In this document: positions 1 to 11,108 of the stretch, piece by piece
Numbering within the stretch: position 1 is the first letter of the stretch
Layout of the letters: each line of letters starts with the position of its first letter
From: Vitrella brassicaformis
Taxonomy: Eukaryota > Sar > Vitrellaceae
DNA: 55,128 bases
Assembly: GCA_001179505.1 (NCBI GenBank)
Contig: CDMY01000272.1
Location: forward strand, 1 to 55,128
Reading direction: 5' to 3'
Notes under the pieces: model-generated
What the model saw: the letters and a program-made list of their open reading frames with translations, nothing else
Told to the model about the DNA's origin: nothing
Databases searched by the model: none
Made by a program: the position numbers and the translations under genes

Positions 1-507
1 CGGCGGCCGACACGTGTTAGTAAGCAGTGAGAGCAGACAGACACTTTCATTCAATGTCATTCATGGTTTCCCTCATAAATCGGTCTTTCTGTCTGCCTCA
101 CTCACTGCAGCGTCGAAGGCACAGCCATTGGTGTCGCCTCTGCTGCACAAGCCGCCGCCACACGTCCGCGGCAAATCGGTCGTGACCCGCTCATCTTCGT
201 CTGGACGTTTGTGTGGCTGGCCCTCACTCTCAAGTGGTACGCACCCACCGGCAGCTACGCTCTGTGGGCGTGGCTGGCCTTCCGCCTCTCATACGGCGCC
301 GTCACGGCCTATCTCGGATACACTGGTGTGTTCCGCCGCAACACCAAGTATCTGCTGCCCACCTTTGTGGCGCTGGCTGGCGTGTTTGTCGACGTGGCTG
401 GGGTGCTGCTGCCGGGCCGGCTGCAAGATGAAGTTGCGGTGAGTGCGGCTGGGGGTGAGGGAGGGTAGAGGGGCCGAGTGGACAATCCAGGCAATGAGGG
501 CTCATCT

Positions 508-541
<34 letters not shown>

Positions 542-1170
542 CAGGCCATGTTGAGCGCCATCCCGCTGCCATGGCTCTTGGCTGTGCAGTATCCCCGTCT
601 GCTGGCATTCGTCACCTTCATCAAGGTGTGCAAGAACACACACACACGAGAGCGAACGAACGAAGATGCATTCATGTTGTCTGTCTGTCTGTGTGTTGGT
701 ATGTTTGTGTCCCTGGTCTGGCTGTGCTGTGTGTCAGTGGTACAATGGCACGTTCCCCACTGGCTGGGCCTGGGGGGTCGGCCTCGCCGACTTCATCTAC
801 GCCGTGCCGATGGCCGTGGTCCATGTGCTGCTCACACAGGGCTACACTGTGTCCAACGACACGCTGCTGCTGGTGTCCATTCCTGGCATCCTCGTCGCTC
901 CATTTGCTGTGGTGGTGAGGCCGGGAAGGGCTCGCTGGGCGCGGCGCATGGCATCGACCTGTTGTTCGTTCTGCCTCTCGGTGTGTGTGTTGTCAGTTCA
1001 TGTACGTCTACCTGCCGTCCCCCTGGGGCATCTGGTACACGGCTGGCAAGTCCCCCGACACACGAGAAGTGCTGTCGTGGCCCATGGTGCTCATGCCCTC
1101 CCACGCCATCCCCTTCTTGGTCGAAATTCAAGTGTTCACGCTCATTAAGGCTCTAGTGGGCTTCTATTAG
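1..1170 (+). pseudogene. Multi-pass membrane protein, frameshifted copy 1 (5' end outside the window)
   Basis: This gene copy has the same five-exon structure as the intact inverted copy at 39741-40920. Exons read here: 1-15 (end of exon 1), 111-438, 545-625, 738-914 and 997-1170, all with GT-AG borders. Exon 2 is 328 nt against 329 nt in the other copy: one G is missing near position 186, so the frame breaks about 26 codons into exon 2. Downstream of the break the protein is hydrophobic with several membrane helices and ends in a frame matching the intact copy at most positions. Substitutions such as H to R, L to R, S to L and the C-terminal N to Y separate the copies. The family was not recognised. 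The missing base could be a sequencing or assembly error, in which case the gene is functional. Confidence 0.72.
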
Positions 1171-1350
1171 AAGCGCTCAGCGAGAAGCGCTCAGCGAGTC
1201 GACGCCGTTGCGGCTGTTAATACTTTCCTGTGCCTGCGTCTTTGAAGTGGCTGTGTGTTGGCTTGGGCTTTGTGAGCGGATGGACTGGTTGTCGATAGTG
1301 AGGGAGAGTGGGACTGTCTGATGTCGATGTGGCTGCTTGATCATCGACAG
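1..1350. repeat. Inverted duplication, left arm
   Basis: This segment is nearly identical to the reverse complement of 39579-40886. The match covers exons, introns and about 180 bp past the stop codon, and ends near a shared CTGTCGATGATC-like sequence. It is cut by the window edge, so the true left limit is unknown. The arms differ in (TG)n length, scattered substitutions and a roughly 15-bp tandem duplication just after the stop codon in this arm (about 1171-1198). Confidence 0.9.
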
Positions 1351-1714
1351 CTGAATGACTTGTCTGTCTGCTCGAACCAATACACACACACAGCCCAAAG
1401 CGCATCGACGATACACAGCCTATGAAAAGTTACGGAAAATAAAATCAGCAGCGCACGGACATGCACACACCATCGACTCACGGCTGTCGATCGATCAAGG
1501 AACACACAAAAAATGCATTGCAGTCTGGGAAATCACACGCAGAGACAGAAACCACAGACACTCATTAGCCTCTTCCACACACCAAGAGAGAGGAGTGGGA
1601 TCACACACAAGGCACAGCACAGCACAGGAAAGCACCGAACATACGATAAAATAGAATACACACGATGTGTCTGTCTGTCTGTCTGCTCTGCTGTTCCCTC
1701 CCTCCCTCCCTCAT
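1351..1714. other. Gene-free spacer
   Basis: This is the 3' flank between the left repeat arm and the convergent four-TM gene. It is CA/GA-rich with simple CTGT and CCCT repeats near 1670-1710. No convincing coding exon is seen. Confidence 0.6.
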
Positions 1715-2644
1715 TCATACGTTGGCGAGATCACCGCCGTCTTGTGGATTGCTCACATTCCCCACCACAGCTGCTGCCGGAGGCCCGTGGGACACGACGG
1801 GGGCAGGCAGAGACACCGGGGCGGCCGCACCGGCTGCTTGGCGCTGCCTCTTGACCCTCCGCCTCTCCACGCACTTGACGACGACATCGAAAAGCAACAG
1901 TAGCACCAGAGGGACGAAATTGACGGATGAGGCGGCAAGCATGAGATAGGGGCCCACACCAACCTCACACGGCGCTGCGTGCATGTCGCCCGTCACGGCG
2001 TTGAAGCACCAGTTGACGTTGGTCAGGTGTGTCCACACGAAGAAGGCAACAAAGGGAAACCCATAGCTTGCCGTCAACAAGACAGCGGTGATGCGGTATA
2101 GGATGGTGCGGCAACCGGCTGTCGGCTCACCCTGCAAGCCAAAGAAAGGGACTGCGAAGGATAGTCCGATGAGAAGGGGCCAGGAGATCGTCGCGGCGAA
2201 GACAGCGATGCGCGCGATGTAGTTACGGCGCCATACAGCGGCCGCCTTGTCGTCGCCCCTCTGGATGCTCTTGTCAACAAGGAAGCCGTACGATGCCTCA
2301 CACGCACAGGTGCTTCCCGAGTCGTAAGTCGTGTATGTGCACTTCTGGAATCGCACTCGTGTGTCGACGGTGTCGCGTGCGCACCGTCTGGCGTCGGCTC
2401 CATCCACCAGCTTCAGCCGGATCGTGTAGCTGTCGACAGCCGTGATGCTGTACATCTGCTCCATCTCCTCATAGAACTGTGGAGAGAGTGAGTGCGGGTG
2501 AGCGGCTTCGGCAGCATAATGTGTTGGGGAGCTCCGCCAGTCGGGCAAGCCGGCCAATGGGATTCCCAGGCCACATATGACAAACACCAACGCCCCGATG
2601 CCGGGCGCCCAGACCACAACCCAACGCCGTAAGCGCTCCCTCAT
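1715..2644 (-). CDS. Putative four-TM membrane protein
   Basis: A single uninterrupted reading frame of 309 codons, unusual here because most neighbours are split. The ATG at 2644 is followed at once by a hydrophobic helix (residues about 9-31). A cysteine-containing, probably lumenal or extracellular segment (about 32-155) follows, then three more helices near residues 160-180, 195-220 and 240-262, and a basic tail (RRRVKRQR) leading into an Ala/Pro-rich C-terminus. This tetraspan topology with one large first loop resembles claudin/PMP22-like architecture, but no family signature was recognised, so the function is unknown. The large loop holds a short cysteine cluster (CTYTTYDSGSTCAC). It converges on the left repeat gene. 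Confidence 0.72.
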   Translation of the reverse strand: MRERLRRWVVVWAPGIGALVFVICGLGIPLAGLPDWRSSPTHYAAEAAHPHSLSPQFYEEMEQMYSITAVDSYTIRLKLVDGADARRCARDTVDTRVRFQKCTYTTYDSGSTCACEASYGFLVDKSIQRGDDKAAAVWRRNYIARIAVFAATISWPLLIGLSFAVPFFGLQGEPTAGCRTILYRITAVLLTASYGFPFVAFFVWTHLTNVNWCFNAVTGDMHAAPCEVGVGPYLMLAASSVNFVPLVLLLLFDVVVKCVERRRVKRQRQAAGAAAPVSLPAPVVSHGPPAAAVVGNVSNPQDGGDLANV

Positions 2645-3064
2645 CGCCTCTGTGACACGCAGGAGTCACACAAACTGACACGACAGCACACAGATCTGTT
2701 GTGTGTGTAATGGCGTGCCGCTCTGTGCTCGGTGCTGAGTGCGTTGAAGAAAGAAAGCCGCTTCATCAATGATACACAGCTCCTCCCTGCATACACCGAC
2801 GACACAAGAGATCATGCAGATTATGTATGGCTGCTTTTATCGTCCCCCTCACTCTGCCCTTCTCACCTGGACGCTCTGCCTGTGTCCTTGCCACCCACTT
2901 CTCCTTTTCCGCATGCGAGCTTTGGATCGTTCGGTGTCTTGTCCAGGGGAAAACGTTCGTCAGATAGCTGTGCGTTGCGTGTGCGGTGCATTCGGCCGAG
3001 AAAACGGCGAGGCGAATCATTCGATTCATCGCAGCCTTCATCTCACTGTTGCAGTGGCCATGGG

Positions 3065-3297
3065 ATGGCGGCCATTGAGCTGATTTTAGATATCGAGGAG
3101 CGCAGCCAACTGAAGGAGGCCGACAGCAAAGACACGAAGGGCACATCAGCTGCAGGTGAGATGATTGAATGGGTTCACTCATCTGCCGTCGTGACTTAAT
3201 TGAATGCAGCCGTGTGTGTGTGGGTGTGTGAGTGATTCGTTCTTTCATGCCTTATCCAGCGGCACGTCCCATTGCAGAACCACTATCATTACACTGA
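3065..3297 (+). CDS. Possible small two-exon gene (42 aa)
   Basis: ATG at 3065 opens a charged, helix-prone exon (3065-3155) beginning MAAIELILDIEERSQLKEAD and ending at a strong GTGAGA donor. The acceptor after TTATCCAG joins in frame to 3260-3297 and a TGA stop, giving 42 aa. The splice borders and TG-rich intron match the local style, and it sits head to head with the four-TM gene. Its tiny size and the lack of a recognised domain make it uncertain. It could instead be a noncoding transcript or a fragment of a longer, missed gene. Confidence 0.25.
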
Positions 3298-4112
3298 TGT
3301 GTGAGACCTCTGAAGAGGAGCAGAGCGATCACAGGAGCGCACTCTGAAGTCTGTTTTAACCTGAGAAAAAATCCGTTTCAGGTGATAACGAACTGTGGGG
3401 TGGGGTGCACAGCAGCAAGAGGGTATGCTGTGCATATCTATGCTGTTTGTCCATCAGTGAATGCATTCGTTGCGATGGATCGATCCGTCGTGTCCAATGC
3501 GCAAAGCTCCATGACAATTAATCACACACAAACACACACACTCACCGACACGCCCGTCATCGATCGAATCGATCGGGAAGATCCACCTATGTACCCAGCT
3601 AGTCGCACGCACACACACACATGGCACATGAATGGCCTGTGAGCGCTACAGATGCACCGTACAGACACAAAAGCTATTCAACACACTACGCAGGTGCGAT
3701 TCAGCCACGCTGACAGACAGGCACGGAGACAACAAATGGCCAATGCGCCAATTGATTGCAGGTAGGTGTGGAGAGAAATGCGCTCTTTAGATAACAGCAA
3801 ACACGGACACGCAGGCATGCGGAGAGAGACACACAAGTAAATAAACAGACACACACATACATACACGTGACGCTATAATGGTGCTGGCAATGAGCACGAT
3901 TTGTCTTGGCTGCTCCAGCAACAGCCGCGAGATATACTGCAAGCAAGCATTCATTAGCTGATCAAGGAGAACTGTGTGTCATCTTGACTGACTGACCATT
4001 CTTGTGAGTCGATGCCCTTGTAGCCACATTCCTGCCTGTGTGTGTCGGACAGACACAGAGATAGACGCACATTCCATTCCGTGTGCCGTGCCCGGATGGA
4101 TCAGGTGTCTCT
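3298..4112. other. Gene-free spacer
   Basis: AT-richer, low-complexity intergenic DNA with CA- and ACAC-rich tracts. Short open frames on both strands lack splice structure or protein-like composition. It lies 3' of the sulfotransferase gene. Confidence 0.55.
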
Positions 4113-7100
4113 TCACTCACTCACTAACCGCTTGTTGCCCTTGTCCTTCATGTGCTTGCACGTGTCTGCCGCATGGAAGCACCACGGCACACCCGCCTCG
4201 CCAGTCTCGTGCCAACACGCACCCTAACCAATCGACACACACACACACAGATGGACGCGGCAACCAATTGAGGAGTTGGTTGAGGAGCTTCCACGCCAGC
4301 CACACAAGCAAGTACTTACTTACCTGGCCGAGGCATTCATTCTTCTGTATGCCGTCCCACCCCGCATCCACCTGGCCCTTCCCCGAACCACACCGGCCGT
4401 CATCACTCGTGCGGGGCCGAAAACACCACGGCACGTCTCTCTTTGTGCTGCCATCCGGTGGTCTGAAGCAGCAGCCGAGTTGGTGGCACTGCTGTTGTGT
4501 GACGAAGGGCGTGTCGCTGGCGCAGTCCTGTCTGTGTGAGTCGTCCGAGTGGCTGGTGCACATGGCGCCCATGCTGGAGCACCACGGTGAGAGCAGCGGT
4601 GGGCTGCTGTGGCTCTTGGAAGTCTTGTGGTGCTTTGTGACGGCCTCGACGCGGTAGTATACACAGCTGTTGATCGGCGAGTGCCTACAACATGCACACA
4701 AACAGGTACACAGACGGGGGAGGGCGTGTGTGTGTGTGTGTGTGTGTTGGGGGGGGGGTCGGGGAGTGTTGGTTTGCACACTGCACTGTACCTTGTATCT
4801 GCGAGTTCGAGAGAGTGCTCGAAGTGTTTCTTGGCAATGGTGTCGATGAGGTCCATGTCGTCGGGGTCCACCCCCCCATAGACCTACACACACAGCCACA
4901 GACACAGCCATGCACCCCTGGCTAGAATGGATATGGATGCAGTTAGTCTCACCTTCCACTCCTTGATGTGTGTGGCGCCGTTCCAGCTGAAGTGCAGTGA
5001 CGCCCTCTCGGCGTCCAACACCAGGTCTGGCAGCGACGACGGCGCACCCCACCAGTCGTACTTCATGGCGCGATACGCCATCCCTGCAGACACACACAGC
5101 GAGAGACAAAGAGAGAGAGAAAGACGCGCCTGTACAAGCCAGCCACATGGGTGGGTGCGTCGTGTTATATCGACCGGGGTTGATTGAGAGTTCCAGGACC
5201 TTCTCGCCCTTGCGTGTGACCTCAGTGTAGAAGGGGTGGCTGTCGGGCTCCACACCGGCGAAATTGACCACCATGTTGCCGTTATCCAGATACTGACAAA
5301 CACACACACACACACACTGTCCTGTATGTATCTGTCTCTCTCTTTCTCTCTGTGTGTGGTCATCCATCCCAGATCCCTACGTCGAATCCCCCCATGGCGA
5401 GTCCGTATCTGTCAGGATCATGTCGGTATTCCCATTTCCTCTTGGCGACCAGCTTCTTCTCGTCAATCTCGTACTCCACTGCACGCGACCTGTGTGCACA
5501 CACGCAACACAAGCGCCATACATACCCACACATCCGTCCGTCACAAATACATACACACACACCTACCATGGCGGGTCTCTGCCATTGCCGTTGTCGAACA
5601 GGGAGAGTCTGCCGTCCTCGTGCAGCCTGGAGTCGTGCTGCCACGAGGGGCCGGGATCCTTCCCATGGAACGTGAAGTCGCCGTCAGGACCACCTAGCTT
5701 CCACATGATGGCGCCCGTCTTTCTGTTGATTTTGATAACTTGTGAGAGGTGTCGGAGGGAGATCAGGACGTGGCCGTCGGGCGTCCAGCAGGCCGAGTTG
5801 ACGCTGAGACAGACAGAGAGGGAGAGAGGGAGGGAAACAGGTGGGTAGCCGGGTGAGCAGGTGAGGTTTGTCTGTCTACTGTAGGTGGTCGAAGAATCCC
5901 CCGTCTGGTTTGTTCTGGGACTTCTCCAAGCCGCCGTGAAGGTGGTCCTGATGAGGGAATGCACGGACGGACGGGCACACAGGGCATGGCACAGACATGG
6001 CAGAGGGCACAAACCTTCACGCACGCATCCCTTCTCCTCCCCTCTCACCCACGAGTTCCACTGCCACACCAGGTTGTCCTTATCATCCAGCTCCTGCACA
6101 CACCACACCCATTCCCTGCATCTGTATGTGCGTGCCTTCAGAGGGGGCGAGATAGCTAATAGCCCAGCCGACCTGTATGACGAATCCCATGACCTTGGTG
6201 TGTGGCGATCCCCCGCGCCACGTCATGTCCATGTTCTCACGGTAGTCGTACGCCAGCAGCAGCACCTGCACCGCACACAATACAGTGGAAGGAATGGATG
6301 CATGACACACACTGCACTCGTGTCGTGTGTGTGAGAGGTGGCTGACGTACATGGTCGTCTTTGCTCATCTGGAAGTCGTGGTCGTTTGTGATGTATCCGT
6401 TCTTGGGGAAGATGTGACGCACCTCCTCATACGAGTGGTCCAGCACAGACCAACCACCTTGACACACACACACATCCCTCCCTCCCTCCATCCATCCATC
6501 CCTCTGTGTGTGTGTGTGTGTGTGTGTATCGCAGAGAGGGAGAGGGAGAGGACACCCACCTCTGTCTGATACGTGTGAGAGCAGCCCGTTCTGCTGCATC
6601 TTGAAGTCTCGCGTCGACCAGCCGTGCCACTTCTCGTTGACGTGGGGGAAACGGTGGTACCTGCACACACACCAAGACACCCACACCACACACACCTCTC
6701 CATCGACGGTGGGTGCATCAGGTGTCTGTCTTTTGCTGACCAGACGGGCTCTCCATGCTCGTCGACGATAGACAGGTACTGATGCACCGATATCAGGGGG
6801 TCGCGCAACGGCGCGAAAATGATGACACTGCATGGCACGCACAGCGAGAGAAGCAAGCGCCTACGTAGGCACGGTCGGTCGCCATGCTCACCCACCCATC
6901 TGCTGTCTTGCCCTTGACGGGGGGCACGAGTACGTCGACAGCGGGGTAGTCGTCGGGCAGCGTCTTGTAGGCCTTGATGGCCCTCTTCTTGGCAGACGCT
7001 GTGGCGTTCTCCAGGAGAGACGACGAGTGAGCGGCTGGTATGGTAAATGGACAAGAGAATGATGAACAGACACATAGGCCCGGGTGCAGTGCGTGCAGCG

Positions 7101-7856
7101 TGACGCATGCACCTACTTACTTGGCCCTCGTCTGTCGTCATGGTGTGTGAACATCGACTCCCTCCAAAAAAAGGGCCGTATGTCGGTCTCGTCCTCCATC
7201 TCCTCTGCTGCTGCTGCCATCGTGACAGCCACACCTCTCCCTCCCGCGCCATTCCCACTGCCCAGGTGGGTCTCCATCATGTGCTCGATGTGCCGCCTTC
7301 TCTCGTTAGAGCTGGCGAAATCTCTCATGGCGCGGAAATAGTGCGCCGCTGTCCGTCTTGGCGCGATGGTGAACTGCCACCAGAAGCCGCCGAGCACCTC
7401 ATCATGATGCTCCTCTCCGTCTTCTCTCCATGGGGTTGTCGCGAGAGTGATGCCCTCCGGCACAGACACAGTCACCCGCTCGCCAGGGACAAAGGCGCCA
7501 TCAATGTCGAGCACAATCGTGAGGTTGTCGCGGCTGACGGCCATTGTGGCGTTCCTCGTCCCGCTGTCCTCTCCCTCTATCGCCACATGGACAGACTCGT
7601 TGACAACCTGTTGGTGCCTGTGCGCGTGATTATCGTTATGGTCGGGCCGCATGATAATGGAGGTGAACGGCGAGACGAAGGTTGCGTCTGGCAGGGGGTG
7701 GACGTAGGCGAAAGGGCCTGCGGCGGGGATGAGGGGGCTGCCGGGTGAGCACCGGAGGACGTCGCAGTCGACGTGGTGATCTTGGCTGCGGACAAGGGGC
7801 GGGATGAGGAGGGCTGTCATCGTCAAGAGCAGCGACCCTTCCCGAAGCTGTGGCAT
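4113..7856 (-). CDS. Secreted arylsulfotransferase-like protein with two C-terminal trefoil domains
   Basis: A 15-exon model of about 832 aa: 7856-7121, 6998-6896, 6827-6741, 6660-6560, 6457-6351, 6265-6173, 6093-6049, 5947-5880, 5803-5567, 5489-5381, 5292-5175, 5083-4953, 4883-4792, 4684-4324, 4223-4113; all phases agree. Residues 1-25 look like a signal peptide. Residues about 280-660 carry arylsulfotransferase (ASST, beta-propeller) hallmarks: GEPVW, LVWQWN, FFDHLHVNSACW, LDNGNMVVNFAG and HFSWNG. The C-terminus has two P-type trefoil-like units, seen as GCCF plus VPWCF (about 727-762) and GACW plus VPWCF (about 775-815). ASST enzymes move sulfate between phenolic donors and acceptors; an extracellular or lumenal role is inferred. 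The exon 3 donor could be GTCAGC (used here) or a GTGTGT 46 nt downstream. Confidence 0.82.
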
Positions 7857-8011
7857 TCTCCCACGCTTTCAGAGGCTTTCTCTCGCATCGCCTGCTGGAG
7901 CCAACATTATTTCCTGTTATTTGTGATTTTGTTAGGGCACGAGTTTCGCAAAAAGATCCGACGACCCAAGCTCGTGTGCCGCACAGTCTCTCTCCCGGTT
8001 CGCTTCTCGTC
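7857..8011. promoter_or_regulatory. Putative bidirectional promoter (sulfotransferase / GPI-type protein)
   Basis: Only 155 bp separate the two divergent start codons. No TATA box was recognised. Both 5' UTRs and any promoter elements must fit here. This is inferred from gene arrangement alone. Confidence 0.5.
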
Positions 8012-9793
8012 ATGGCGCTTCTCTCCCTGGCGGCTCTTTCTCTTCTGTGTTTGGTTTCCCTCGCCCCGGCTCAAGTGGCGCCGGTAGATGACGACGACGC
8101 TCCCGTACGGCCGCTCGTCTGGCGGGTACGCATGGATGCGCTCGAGAAAAAAGGACAACACATCTGCCGTTGGTGCAGCGTGATGCTCATTCTCGTGTCT
8201 GCCATGTGTTTCTTTCTGCGGTTGATGCGTTTGTAGGTGGAGGGTGAGGAGGGCGAGGCTGCTTATCTCGTCCCTACGCATGATTCCTTCTACAACGACT
8301 TTGAAGGCGAGGCTCTTTCCTTTGTGTCCGCACTGGTGGAGAGGGTCAGGCCCGACGCATGGATCACCGGCACCAACAACAGCTTCGCCGGCAGCGACCA
8401 AGAGGATTCGTCCACCCTCAGCGATCTATTGACCGAGCAGGACACGCTGATGGCCAACTTGCAAAACGATCCCGCCCTCCTCAAGCGTGTCAACGACTTC
8501 CATGACTTCGTGATCGAGCGCCTCGAACTTTGGTCAGCGGCGCATGGATCCAGCGCCGAGACCAATATTGTGGTCCTTCTAATGGTGGAAGCCTTCTTTC
8601 AAATGACGGTGGCGCATATGCCTCCCGCGATCTCTGCCCAGGCGCTGCACTCCATGTGGGCGAAGAGCGAGCGAGCGAGATAATCCTGGTTTGTCCTTAC
8701 TGCCTTTCTGTGCTGTGCTGTGCGGTGCGTGCGCTGCAGGGTGCAATTGGGCCCCTTCGTTTCCACTGTCATGTCCTCTGAGGAAACCGAGGCTGTCGCG
8801 CTTGCCGAGTACGTGGCTACTCTCGCCGCTGAGGCGGGCGCCGGGACAGCACCGATAGCGACACCGCTCGAAGTGACGCAAATTCTCATTACTGAGGGTG
8901 CCTCCCACCTTCCAATTCGGGACCAGATGGTGTACTTCGACGCCGCACTGACGTTGATTGAGATCTATACCAAGAATCTGACGGCGCAGCCGCCGCGGAT
9001 GCGGAACTTGAAGAACTCGCCGATTGCGTACGCGTGGCGGATGGGCGACGAGGAGACGATCCGCAAGCTCACGACCCTTGATGAATGTGGGATGGCATTC
9101 AATCCATTGATGTGGTTCCGCCACCTGCCGCCTGGGGCCGATGCGGTGCATAGCGAGTATTTCGACGAGTCGCTCATCGAGAAGCTGGAGTCCTTCTACG
9201 ACACATGTCCCAGCGACATCGCGGCAGCTGTACGGGAGGCTCGCCAGAACGTCACGACGGTCGGCAACCGCTTGGCTGTGGACAGGATCCGCTACCTGTT
9301 CGACAACGGGGCGACTGACGATCCCTCGGTGACCGATCCATCGTGCCGGCCGCTGTGGGGCTTCGGCGTCAAAGTGGTGAGCGACGAGGAAGGTAGCACG
9401 CGACACCTCACCGGTTCCTTCGACTGTTCATTCACCGCACGTACCGATTGTCTCTCTGTGGCTTCACAGGATGGCCTCGTCGGTGAGCTTGGGGTGACCG
9501 CTGATCTGCAGGAGGCGGGCTACACCGTCACGCGGCTGTCTGGCGACATCGAGCAGATCCCCATTCGACAGGCCGACGAGCGATGCCCCCTCTCCACGAT
9601 GGGGCTGAAGCAGCTCACCCGCAAGTGGCCCGAGGTGGAGGGAAGCGGCGCGACAAGGATATTACAAGATTCGGGCGATTCGGGCGACTTCTGGCCCGAC
9701 GTGGTGGCCAGTGATGCGGCAGCGAGTTCATACGCTTATCTGCTCTTTTTGTGCCTCGCCTGCTGCTGTCTGGCGCTGGTCGGCCACCTGTGA
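8012..9793 (+). CDS. Secreted or GPI-anchored protein of unknown function
   Basis: Three exons in phase (8012-8125, 8237-8655, 8740-9793) give about 528 aa. The first residues form a typical signal peptide (MALLSLAALSLLCLVSLAPA). The C-terminus is a short hydrophobic run (AYLLFLCLACCCLALVGHL) directly before the stop and after a small-residue stretch (SDAAASS), the usual layout of a GPI-attachment signal; a tail-anchoring helix is the alternative. The mature part is acidic, mostly helical in appearance, with scattered cysteines and no recognised domain. It is transcribed away from the sulfotransferase gene, with which it may share a promoter. The exon 2 donor (AT|GTGGGC) was chosen because it alone restores the frame before the in-frame TAA. 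Confidence 0.75.
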
Positions 9794-11108
9794 GTGATGA
9801 TGACACATACGACGCGACGCGACGCGACGCACAAGGGGGCGGGCATCCATCCATCCATCCACTCACTCACCTGTCTGTCCTTACGCATGCGTGGATCTTT
9901 TTGTTTGCGCATCCCTCTGTCTCTCTGCAGCACCTGTCTGTACGTATACGTGATGCATGTGTGTGTGTGTGCGTTGGCTGCCTTTCGTGTCCGTGCACTC
10001 GTCACGTTGGGGGTAATTTCCCGAGGGCGATAGTGCCGCCCTGAGTGAATCACGGAAGGAAGGAATGAATGAGTGCATGGGGTTTGTGGGCAGGGAGGGA
10101 GAAGACTAAGTACTGGCCCTTTTTGTTTGTAGTCTTTGCGTCTGTGGTGCGTGTGATGCATGCATGGTGTCTTTATAAGAAGAGAATGCGTCGATGACTG
10201 CCGGATGGATGGATGGATATGGTTTGTGTCACTTCTGTAGCTGAGCTGGGTGAGTGTGGGGACCAGGGGCAAGGGACACATACATGGGTAGACGTGCGCA
10301 TCTCTTCATTCAAAGCTGCGTCGGTTGGTGGCGAACACGCACGCACGGACACACGTCATGGACAGGCACACATGTGTCATTCACCGACGGCGGACGGCGG
10401 GCGGTGAGGCCGGACGCTGTGTTCGTGTGTGTCACGCTGCGCCCTCCTCTCTTCAACTGCTGGGATCCGACTACTGCAATCGAACCTTACGTGTATTGTG
10501 CCTGAGGGAAGGATGACTGACGTCTGCACATCACGTGTGTCTGTCAGTGGTCTGTCTGTACGTCTGTCTGTACGCAGCATGGATGTCATCACATCACGGG
10601 CAGGGCACGCAAGCGGAAAGGCCGGCGCCTATCCATCCATCCATCCATCCATCATGCTATGCTTATGCTGTACGTGTGGTATGTTGCTGCCTGCTGGAAA
10701 AATCAGTGGACAAATATAATATTGTCCAAGTACACACAAATCATGATCAAAGGAGTACAGATGGGCGAGTGAGACGCATCGTATCTCACCTATCGACACG
10801 TATGTATGCACATCGATTCGATCTGCAGCAGGAAGGCAATTGACACGGCATGCACAAAATAGCCGCAACCACCGCGAGAACGATGCGATGCTACTATAGA
10901 GACCAGGTGGGGAAGCAGCAAGCCCATAGACACATATGCACAGGTGCACAGACACAGAGAGACAGGGAGAGAGAGGGAGGGACAGACAGAGAGAGACACA
11001 GCGAGACAGAGACATACAGACTGATGCACCACTACTGTAACCAACTGGCTGGCTGACCCTTATCCATCCATCCATCCATCCATGGGTCCCTCACGTCACT
11101 CACGTCAC
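9794..11108. other. Gene-free spacer with simple repeats
   Basis: This intergenic stretch holds a (GACGC)n run near 9811-9830, CATC tetranucleotide runs (9847-9860, 10630-10653, 11063-11082), CTGT runs and GA-rich tracts (about 10955-11010). The two flanking genes end here tail to tail. No coding exon or RNA gene is recognised. Confidence 0.6.

Noticed and set aside
302-643. Long open frames on either strand through (TG)n/(CA)n tracts
   Set aside because: They translate into repeated Thr-His or Val-Cys, overlap better spliced models and exist because the dinucleotide repeats lack stop codons.
2766-3248. 160-codon minus-strand open frame
   Set aside because: It overlaps the intergenic spacer, has repeat-derived composition (His/Thr/Arg), and shows no splice continuity or domain.
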